Shown one piece after another: positions 1 through 4,422 of a stretch of 18,224 bases of DNA. A program made the translations under genes and the position numbers. The DNA is from Selenomonas sp. AE3005 (GTDB lineage Bacteria; Bacillota; Negativicutes; Selenomonadales; Selenomonadaceae), in assembly GCF_905233635.1 (NCBI RefSeq), contig NZ_CAJODG010000041.1, forward strand, positions 1-18,224, read 5' to 3'. The notes under the pieces are model-generated. The model had not been told where the DNA came from, searched no databases, and saw nothing but the letters and a program-made list of their open reading frames with translations. Every line of letters starts with the position of its first letter. Position 1 is the first letter of the stretch.

Positions 1-21
1 CCCTCTAAGAAGATTATACCA

Positions 22-49
22 AACAAAGGAGAGTCGCACCTTTGTTTTT
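22..49 (+). terminator. Rho-independent terminator of a gene left of the window
   Basis: AACAAAGG (22-29) can pair with CCTTTGTT (39-46), and a short T run follows. It would end a plus-strand transcript coming from outside the window. It overlaps the TTG codon at 42, which argues against that codon as the start of the next small gene. Confidence 0.6.
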
Positions 50-95
50 CATTCCTATTTGTGCCGCCAGCGACAGCGGCGGAATGGAGTTTGTT

Positions 96-293
96 ATGAT
101 AAGCCCGTATACCGCTGGAGCGAGTGTATTTGTATTTGTTCCGTTGATAGTTTCCGCATACATCGGATACGATGCCTACAAACACTACGACAGCGGAGTA
201 AAAGGAATTGCATGGTTTTTTCTGGCATTATTCTTCCCTATAGTAGGGTGGGCAATATATTTCTTAGTCCGTCCCGAAAAAAAGGGAGGGTAA
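96..293 (+). CDS. Small two-helix membrane protein, unknown function
   Basis: This 65-residue protein has two hydrophobic stretches, roughly residues 8-23 and 36-57. The second ends in the turn-like string PIVGWAIYFLVRP, followed by a basic tail (EKKGG). This pattern resembles the short N-terminal membrane domain seen before phospholipase-D-like nucleases and in many small Firmicutes membrane proteins, but the match is by eye only. I chose the ATG at 96 because GGAG lies at 86-89 with six bases of spacing. An in-frame ATG at 84 and a TTG at 42 are alternatives, but the TTG lies inside a terminator hairpin. A terminator follows the stop codon directly, so the gene is probably expressed alone. 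No function can be assigned. Confidence 0.5.
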   Translation: MISPYTAGASVFVFVPLIVSAYIGYDAYKHYDSGVKGIAWFFLALFFPIVGWAIYFLVRPEKKGG

Positions 294-317
294 TAAAGCG
301 AATAGCAGTCGCAAAAC

Positions 318-350
318 AAGAGCTTTCTCCGATATGGGGAGGCTCTTTTT
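318..350. terminator. Terminator between convergent small genes (TTTCTCCGAT family)
   Basis: AAGAGC (318-323) pairs with GCTCTT (342-347), an inner CTCC pairs with GGAG, and a T run follows on the plus strand. The complementary strand is also T-rich after the stem, so it may work both ways. It lies between the plus-strand gene ending at 293 and the minus-strand peptide ending at 374. Its loop carries TTTCTCCGAT, a motif that recurs through the left 3.3 kb. Confidence 0.65.
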
Positions 351-373
351 AGTTGGCAGAAAAACGGGGGTGG

Positions 374-445
374 TTATTGCCAGTCGTCAGTAGCCCATGC
401 GAGGAAGAACAATAGACCGAGGAAGCACAATGCGGTAAATCCCAT
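374..445 (-). CDS. 23-residue hydrophobic peptide
   Basis: Read on the minus strand, AAAAGGAG (455-462) sits nine bases before an ATG that opens a 23-codon frame ending in TAA. The peptide is almost entirely one hydrophobic helix (it contains FLGLLFFLAW) and ends in the polar tail TDDWQ. Such single-helix peptides can be membrane regulators or type I toxin-like peptides, but nothing in the sequence decides between these. No antisense promoter is obvious. The ribosome binding site, the helix-plus-charged-tail layout and the terminator just downstream (318-350) are the only support, so this is a tentative call. Confidence 0.4.
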   Translation of the reverse strand: MGFTALCFLGLLFFLAWATDDWQ

Positions 446-526
446 GATAATCAACTCCTTTTCATGTTAGTTCGGCAGATTAGCAGGACAATCCTTTCTC
501 CGATTCGAGGAAATTTCCTTGCACAC

Positions 527-557
527 AAAAAGAGAGCACATCTGATGATATGCCCTC
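527..557 (-). terminator. Terminator downstream of the double-glycine peptide gene
   Basis: On the minus strand, an 11-bp stem (547-557 with 532-542, containing G-T wobbles) with a TGAT-type loop is followed by five T residues (527-531). It is well placed to end a transcript starting upstream of 783 and covering the 41-residue peptide gene and the degenerate repeats behind it. Confidence 0.7.
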
Positions 558-586
558 TGTCTATGTCTTAGCCTATATCGCTATTA

Positions 587-687
587 GCTGCCATAGAATT
601 TGCATTACACATTAATTTTATGACCACCAGCGATAGGGAGTTTCATTTGTGTTTCATCTACATTTGCTGCCATAGAATTTGCATTAC
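587..687. repeat. Tandem degenerate duplication within the peptide locus
   Basis: A 22-base sequence occurs identically at 587-608 and 666-687, 79 bases apart. Each copy is flanked by a related ACCAG-containing block (about 622-634 and 693-707), so the repeat unit is longer than the perfect core. Read on the minus strand, both copies can encode NANSMAAN, but in frames different from that of the 41-residue peptide at 658-783. One of these frames (605-673) continues through a second double-glycine-like string, LPIAGG, to a stop. The other (568-594 end) closes with MAANSDIG. This looks like a duplicated precursor peptide gene that has picked up frameshifts. Confidence 0.6.
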
Positions 688-783
688 TGTCATGGCAACC
701 AGAGCGAGGTGGTGAGGAAAAGATGTCCCACCAGCTACTTTATCCATTTCCATATTGTCCATCTTGTTCATGAGCTTTTCCAT
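658..783 (-). CDS. 41-residue double-glycine leader peptide (bacteriocin-like candidate)
   Basis: On the minus strand, AAGGAGG (792-798) lies eight bases before an ATG at 783 that opens a 41-codon frame ending in TAG. The first 19 residues are rich in Met, Lys, Asn and Asp and end in EMDKVAGG. This matches the general form of double-glycine leaders (acidic, then hydrophobic at -4, then GG) that are cut by C39 peptidase transporters. The remaining 22 residues start TSFPHH and are hydrophobic, containing LALVAMTVMQILW. No transporter, immunity gene or modifying enzyme is visible in the window. Behind it lie frame-shifted relatives of the same kind, so it may be active, one copy of a cluster, or decaying. 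The function is inferred from leader shape only. Confidence 0.5.
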   Translation of the reverse strand: MEKLMNKMDNMEMDKVAGGTSFPHHLALVAMTVMQILWQQM

Positions 784-894
784 TTTATTTTCCTCCTTAC
801 TATCTTGAGTGTTGTTTTTGCTTTCTGTTCTTTATATCCCCGAAGTGGAGAAAGTGTTTAGGGATTTTGGAAATTTTTTTCGTATAGGCTACAC

Positions 895-926
895 AAGGGC
901 TTTCTCCGATGTGGGGAAGGCTCTTT
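895..926 (+). terminator. Second TTTCTCCGAT-family hairpin/terminator
   Basis: AAGGGC (895-900) pairs with GCTCTT (920-925) through one wobble, with CTCC/GGGG inside and a T-rich tail. It is nearly the same sequence as the hairpin at 318-350. No convincing plus-strand gene ends just before it, so it may be a dispersed element rather than the terminator of a local gene. Bases 927-1076 hold no gene that I can support. Confidence 0.5.
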
Positions 927-1076
927 TCTTTTGCTGGTCGTTCATCGGGAGCAACGGAACAGGCAAGCTATAAGAACGTACGCGGAGGGCGGCGGTGTGG
1001 CTAGTGTAGGTGTACGTTTTATGCTTTACATAAGGGAACAGGATAATGTCTTTCCGATTCGAGGACACATAAGGTA

Positions 1077-1197
1077 TTGTAAATAATAGGGTATAGGCTA
1101 AACTTTACGCAAAAATGGAACGGAAAATATAGGTTTTTGTTGACTTTCCGATACGGATTGTGTAAACTATAGAAAAACCAACCTAAACTTTACACAG
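1077..1197. promoter_or_regulatory. res-like paired inverted repeats upstream of the recombinase gene
   Basis: Two similar imperfect palindromes lie side by side. The first, 1077-1110, runs from TTGTAAA to TTTACGC. The second, 1158-1197, runs from TTGTGTAAA to TTTACACA. Both contain TATAG near the left arm and TAAACTTTAC at the right. Paired sites of about 30-40 bases with inverted ends next to a resolvase gene fit resolvase binding sub-sites. Function is inferred from layout and position. Confidence 0.5.
1140..1168 (+). promoter_or_regulatory. Promoter of the serine recombinase gene
   Basis: TTGACT (1140-1145) and TAAACT (1163-1168) are separated by 17 bases. The -10 overlaps the left arm of the second inverted repeat, so recombinase binding there would be expected to repress its own transcription. 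Confidence 0.5.
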
Positions 1198-1209
1198 GAG
1201 GTAACAACA

Positions 1210-1785
1210 ATGGCAATACGATATTATGTGCGGGTTTCCAGCATGGAGCAGAAAACGGATAGGCAGTTATTAGCATACGAGGAAGCAGACAGGGTTTACG
1301 TTGACAAAATGACAGGAGCAACGAAGGACAGACCACAATTACAGGCTATGCTGGAGGACTTGAAAAGCGGTGATGTGGTTGTGGTTAAGAGCATAGACAG
1401 GCTTTCAAGAAGTGTAAAGGATTTGCTGGACATTTGGGACACGATAAAGGCGAAGGGGGCAGGGCTTAAAATCATTGACGTAAACATAGACACAACAGAA
1501 ACATGGGGAGAGTTTTTTGTTAAGTTTATGGGGCTTATGGGCGAGCTGGAGCGAAAAACAATCAAAGAACGTACACGGGAAGGGATAGCCATTGCCAAGA
1601 CAAAAGGGAAGTACACGGGACGGAAAAAGGGAGCTATTGCCTTGAAAGGGGACGCTCTGGAGCGGTTCAAAAAATTCTGCGACTTAGGTATGAAAAAATC
1701 GGACATAGCTAAAGAGTTCAACGTGTCACGACCAACGATTTACAAGTGGATTGAGGAGCTAAAGGCACGGGGAGAAATCAAATAA
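1210..1785 (+). CDS. Serine recombinase of the resolvase/invertase family
   Basis: This 191-residue protein has the full length and layout of small serine recombinases. The N-terminal catalytic domain (about 1-135) carries YVRVSSMEQ, which holds the nucleophilic serine, and KSIDRLSRS with the catalytic arginines. A long helix around GELERKTIKERTREG follows, then a C-terminal helix-turn-helix at about 160-185 (KKSDIAKEFNVSRPTIYKWI). The family makes double-strand breaks through a phosphoserine link and acts as a resolvase for plasmids or transposons or as an invertase. AGGAGG at 1196-1201 fixes the ATG start, and a promoter and res-like repeats lie directly upstream. It is alone, with no transposase beside it, so it may belong to a plasmid-derived or integrative element. 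The subfamily is not certain. Confidence 0.93.
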   Translation: MAIRYYVRVSSMEQKTDRQLLAYEEADRVYVDKMTGATKDRPQLQAMLEDLKSGDVVVVKSIDRLSRSVKDLLDIWDTIKAKGAGLKIIDVNIDTTETWGEFFVKFMGLMGELERKTIKERTREGIAIAKTKGKYTGRKKGAIALKGDALERFKKFCDLGMKKSDIAKEFNVSRPTIYKWIEELKARGEIK

Positions 1786-1791
1786 GCATAG

Positions 1792-1820
1792 AGCACTCTG
1801 AAAGGGGTGCTTTTTGTTTT
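1792..1820 (+). terminator. Terminator of the recombinase gene
   Basis: AGCACTC (1792-1798) pairs with GGGTGCT (1805-1811), with a TTTTT run directly after, seven bases beyond the recombinase stop codon. Confidence 0.75.
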
Positions 1821-2108
1821 GGGCATAGTTATATAGGCTGATGGGGTAACGGGGCTTGTGGGCAACGTGGGAACTTCTGATGGTGGATTTTGCTAACGTT
1901 AAAACGTTTATGTGGTAGGGTATGATTTTGTAGACCTGTGAAAGCGTGTCAAAATAACTACACCTTTTCTAATCGGTTCAAGCATTAATCGGGGAAAAGC
2001 TATACTTGACAAAAGCGCAACGCATTATTAGAATGGAGGTGTACTTGACTAACAATTAAATGTTTATCTTTTTGAGTTAAACACACGCGCAGGAGAGACA
2101 TTAGAGTA
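1821..2108. other. Gene-free AT-rich stretch before the tRNA fragment
   Basis: I find no coding frame with a plausible start and ribosome binding site. The notable feature is a short repeat: TACTTGAC at 2003-2010 and 2042-2049, with the related TATTTGAC at 2107-2114 running into the tRNA fragment. Short direct repeats beside an attachment core can be integrase arm sites, but these are too short to be sure. Confidence 0.35.
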
Positions 2109-2158
2109 TTTGACTACGAATCAAAGGGTCGGGGGTTCGAGTCCCTCCTGGGTCACCA
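2109..2158 (+). other. 3' fragment of tRNA-Arg(ACG), probable attachment-site end
   Basis: The stretch has the 3' half of a tRNA in order. The anticodon stem is TTTGA/TCAAA (2109-2113, 2121-2125) around the loop CTACGAA with anticodon ACG at 2116-2118. The T stem GGGGG/CCCTC surrounds the TTCGAGT loop (2136-2142), and the 3' acceptor strand CTGGGTC (2148-2154), A and encoded CCA follow. The matching 5' acceptor strand (GACCCAG) and a D arm are absent where they should be (about 2083-2108). A truncated tRNA of this type is the usual product of an element integrating within a tRNA gene; the intact copy would lie at the other end of the element. Confidence 0.75.
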
Positions 2159-2196
2159 TATTGAAATATGATAGCCACGTCAAATGGCTGTTTATA

Positions 2197-2230
2197 AGAC
2201 TTCTAGTGTGTTTGCTAGAGGTCTTTTTTT
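2197..2230 (+). terminator. Strong terminator after the tRNA fragment
   Basis: AGACTTCTAG (2197-2206) pairs with CTAGAGGTCT (2215-2224) with one wobble, and a seven-T run follows. It is probably the original terminator of the host tRNA-Arg gene, which would place old chromosome to the right of 2158. Confidence 0.8.
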
Positions 2231-2542
2231 GTATATACGCAGTACGACTCTCCAACTGGAGCTACTTAACTTCTCCGATGTGGTGGAAAAATACAAGTTG
2301 TTACGGCGTTGTTAGTCAATGTAGTACAACACGTTCGGCGGATAAAGCGTAGGAGAGTGTGGGGAGATATGGAGGAAACATAGTTTATCCGATTTGTGAA
2401 AACTATAATTAGTAAATAATAGCAGGAAAAATAACTGTTAATTACGAATACACACATAGGGCAAAGCTCTGGAGGTGCCAGATTCCTTGTCTGAGACTAG
2501 AGAAAACGGCAGGAAAAACGGATATTACTGGCGAATGTCCTA
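2231..2542. other. Gene-free stretch
   Basis: I find no coding frame with a credible start on either strand. Two more variants of the TCCGAT motif occur here (2271-2280 and 2387-2394), and there is a small hairpin around 2467-2481 (CTGG/CCAG). I see nothing else that I can support. Confidence 0.3.
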
Positions 2543-3226
2543 ATGGGTTTTAGATTTTGGAGGGGATATAATGGCAGATACAAAAAATTTGACGAAATGA
2601 TGAAGTTGGAGGGAAAAACGAAAGACGCACAGGCGCAGGAAACCTTCAAAGCATGGCATGACTCTTTGAGTGATAGCGAGAAAGCTGAATTTGCAGCATA
2701 CAAAAAGAAACAGATGAAGTTGGGGTGTGGGATAGTATTGGCGTTTGTGCTGGCGTTAGGAGTGTATGGCGTATTCTTTTGGGAACCACAACAGCCACCA
2801 CAACCAGCACAGACACAGCAGGTAGAGCAAAAGACAGAACAACCAAAACAGGAAACCCAAAAAACTGCAACTCCAGAGGACAAAATCAAAGACAAGGTAA
2901 AACAGTATGTCAAAGATTACAACGGGACAGACATCAACGATATTACAGTTAATCCTAACCTTGGAACGGAAAAAGACGGCGATTATGTTGTACTGGTAAG
3001 ACTTACTTGGAATGTGAAGAACAATGGCAAACTTTCAAGGGAGATGCTTGAAATGTATAGCTCTGATATGGCAGCTCGAATGTATAAGGATTTACCAGAG
3101 GCACAAGAGCTTGCTGTTTTCTGGACTGTACCGTACCTAAATGGACAAGCAAAGGTTTCGTTTGAACGTGCCAACGGCGGTATGGCTTTCACCGACAAAG
3201 TTTTTGACAAGAATTTCAGCAAATAA
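2543..3226 (+). CDS. Single-pass membrane protein, unknown function
   Basis: This protein of up to 227 residues has a charged cytoplasmic part (to about residue 58) and one membrane helix at about 59-80 (GIVLAFVLALGVYGVFFW). A Pro/Gln/Thr-rich linker follows (about 81-108, with PQQPPQPAQTQQ), then a folded-looking extracytoplasmic domain of about 115 residues ending in FDKNFSK. I recognise no family. The start is uncertain: the ATG at 2543 has no ribosome binding site. The only strong one (GGAGGGG, 2559-2565) serves an ATG at 2571 in another frame, whose nine codons end in a TGA overlapping the in-frame ATG at 2597. Starting at 2597 would give 209 residues and keep the helix. The frame is clear, the start is not. 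Confidence 0.7.
   Translation: MGFRFWRGYNGRYKKFDEMMKLEGKTKDAQAQETFKAWHDSLSDSEKAEFAAYKKKQMKLGCGIVLAFVLALGVYGVFFWEPQQPPQPAQTQQVEQKTEQPKQETQKTATPEDKIKDKVKQYVKDYNGTDINDITVNPNLGTEKDGDYVVLVRLTWNVKNNGKLSREMLEMYSSDMAARMYKDLPEAQELAVFWTVPYLNGQAKVSFERANGGMAFTDKVFDKNFSK
2559..2600 (+). promoter_or_regulatory. Ribosome binding site and nine-codon leader ORF, coupled start
   Basis: GGAGGGG at 2559-2565 precedes the ATG at 2571. That frame encodes MADTKNLTK and stops at TGA 2598-2600, overlapping the ATG at 2597 of the membrane protein frame (ATGA). This suggests translational coupling. The frame also crosses A AAA AAT at 2582-2588, where a -1 slip would join it to the main frame as MADTKKFDEMM. Confidence 0.45.
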
Positions 3227-3230
3227 TAGA

Positions 3231-3309
3231 CCACAAGGGCTTTCTCCGATATGAACTGCTCCCCCTATGATGACAGTTTTATTTTTTACTGTCTCTCATA
3301 GGGGGAGCA
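3231..3309. terminator. Large inverted repeat between convergent genes
   Basis: A perfect 14-base inverted repeat (3257-3270 with 3296-3309, containing TGCTCCCCCTATGA) encloses a second pair, GACAGT (3272-3277) with ACTGTC (3288-3293). It lies between the plus-strand membrane protein and the minus-strand mqsA gene, so a two-way terminator is the simplest role. Just before it, 3235-3254 is a half copy of the TTTCTCCGAT hairpin family that lacks the right arm. Confidence 0.55.
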
Positions 3310-3370
3310 TATCACTCATGCAACAGCTCCTTTTAGGGGGTAAATAAATATAATAAAAGCTACCTATTGC

Positions 3371-3781
3371 TTATTCTATTGCTGGCAGTGTCTTGAGCAA
3401 CGCAGGATTGCTGGAAAGTAGCCTAAGCAGGTTTGAGATTGCACGGCTGGGGAGTACATCACCACTTTCATACTTTTGAAAAGCTCGCTTACCTCCACCA
3501 AGGAGCAGCCCTGCCTGAATCTGTGTCAATTTCAGGCGTTTGCGGATTGTCCGTATCTCATTGGGCAATAATAGATGCTCAACTTCAGCTTTTAGCTCCT
3601 TAATGGCTTTATCGTATACTTTTAGGTCATCTTGTGTGAAGGTAGCTTCACACTCATCAGATGATGGATACCAACCGGGCATATCAAAAGTTTTGCTGTG
3701 TCCTTGGTAGTTTATAGTGAAAGGGCGAATAGCTCTCTTCAATTCTGCGCCAGTTTCAACATCATATCTAACATCTTCCAT
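3371..3781 (-). CDS. mqsA: MqsA-family antitoxin without the usual zinc ligands
   Basis: This 136-residue antitoxin partners the toxin encoded just upstream. Its C-terminal half is a clear XRE-type DNA-binding domain of the MqsA kind: EIRTIRKRLKLTQIQAGLLLG, then GGGKRAFQKYESG, then SRAISNLLRLLSSNPALL. This lines up with the E. coli MqsA helix-turn-helix in which GGG...F..YE.G is characteristic. The N-terminal half should hold two CxxC zinc pairs, yet only one cysteine is present (in SSDEC), so toxin binding must rest on a different fold or a zinc-free one. The start at 3781 (MEDVRYD) is preferred over an upstream ATG at 3835 because GAGGTG lies just before it and the gene then begins ten bases after the mqsR stop. 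It is expected to repress the operon. Confidence 0.85.
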   Translation of the reverse strand: MEDVRYDVETGAELKRAIRPFTINYQGHSKTFDMPGWYPSSDECEATFTQDDLKVYDKAIKELKAEVEHLLLPNEIRTIRKRLKLTQIQAGLLLGGGKRAFQKYESGDVLPSRAISNLLRLLSSNPALLKTLPAIE

Positions 3782-3791
3782 TGATAGCACC

Positions 3792-4094
3792 TCATTTCTC
3801 TTTAAATGACAGTAAATCAAATTCAGTAACAACACCTTGGGTAAACTTTACATAAACCATGAACCCCTTATAAGGAACATGATATACATCCTGCCATATT
3901 CGATGATTGTTATAGGAAGTCATTGATTTGTAGAAATGCTTTGGAAGCATCGAATCAACGGCCTGAAGTATATCACTACGCTCGAACCCCATAGCAGCAG
4001 CACCGGACAAGGCAGATTGCTTTATTCCATACTGCGAGTGTTTGAAGGATTCCAAATTGTAAGTCGGCGTGTATTTGTCTAAAACATTAGGCAT
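3792..4094 (-). CDS. mqsR: MqsR-family mRNA interferase toxin
   Basis: This 100-residue protein is the size of MqsR (98 in E. coli) and shares its most conserved stretch: HFYKSMTSYNNHRIWQDVYH here against the family pattern FYKSMT.Y.DH.IWQDVY, and the ending LLSFKEK against SFKEK. The catalytic-region residues of MqsR (Lys in FYKSMT, Gln in IWQDVY, Tyr in VYVKF, the final Lys) are all kept, so it should be an active RelE-fold endoribonuclease that cuts mRNA at GCU-like sites. It is the first gene of a two-gene operon, toxin before antitoxin as in E. coli. GAGGTGAG just upstream supports the ATG at 4094, and a near-consensus promoter lies about 20 bases away. Confidence 0.92.
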   Translation of the reverse strand: MPNVLDKYTPTYNLESFKHSQYGIKQSALSGAAAMGFERSDILQAVDSMLPKHFYKSMTSYNNHRIWQDVYHVPYKGFMVYVKFTQGVVTEFDLLSFKEK

Positions 4095-4111
4095 TATCTC
4101 ACCTCATATAT

Positions 4112-4164
4112 ATTATAAACCATAATGGTGTATTTTTCAATTTTTTTTTACTATAGACCATAGT
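4112..4164 (-). promoter_or_regulatory. mqsRA promoter with operator palindromes
   Basis: On the minus strand, TTGAAA (4135-4140) and TATAAT (4112-4117) are spaced by exactly 17 bases. The spacer contains the palindrome ACCATAATGGT (4119-4129), which is well placed for the MqsA antitoxin to block RNA polymerase. A second inverted repeat, ACTAT...ATAGT (4150-4164), lies just upstream. Confidence 0.75.
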
Positions 4165-4212
4165 CCAAACTTAAAAGAAAGGGGTATTGTCCGTTATCCG
4201 CAACAAGATGGA

Positions 4213-4422
4213 GTGGATATAAAAATAGCCATCACCTATGCCCAGACCAATGATAACATTGAAATTGAACTGATAGGTGGTGGCTTAGCCCACGATATCC
4301 TTGCAGAGTCTGTAGATGATGAAAGCATGACTAATTTGGGGGCAGATATCATTAGCAATACGGCAAAATTGAGTTCGTATGCTTATCAGCAGGGGAAAAA
4401 TATCGTGAAAATTACGTTGTAA
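4213..4422 (+). CDS. Unknown small protein, possibly a 5'-truncated gene remnant
   Basis: The frame from a GTG at 4213 gives 69 residues (VDIKIAITYAQ to KNIVKITL) of ordinary soluble composition with no motif that I recognise. The same frame is open further upstream, back to a stop at 4123, and encodes reasonable sequence such as ERGIVRYPQQDG. There is no ATG in it and the ribosome binding site before the GTG is poor. That is what a gene would look like if its 5' end had been replaced when the mqsRA region arrived. It ends directly against the end of thiD on the other strand with no terminator between them. It could also be a genuine short gene. Confidence 0.4.
   Translation: MDIKIAITYAQTNDNIEIELIGGGLAHDILAESVDDESMTNLGADIISNTAKLSSYAYQQGKNIVKITL

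Noticed and set aside
59..352. 97-codon plus-strand frame overlapping the first small gene
   Set aside because: It runs through the terminator at 318-350 and has Arg/Cys-rich unstructured composition; the overlapping frame with two membrane helices and an RBS is the better choice.
679..861. Plus-strand 60-codon frame
   Set aside because: It lies opposite the minus-strand double-glycine peptide gene, has no ribosome binding site, and its composition (His/Phe-rich) is that of a complementary-strand shadow.
2109..2158. Functional tRNA-Arg gene
   Set aside because: The 5' acceptor strand and D arm are missing from the expected upstream 26 bases, so it cannot fold as a complete tRNA.
2110..2352. 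Plus-strand 80-codon frame
   Set aside because: It begins inside the tRNA-Arg fragment and runs through a strong terminator, so it is not a gene.
2266..2457. Minus-strand 63-codon frame
   Set aside because: No ribosome binding site and no recognisable protein features; I treat the stretch as non-coding.
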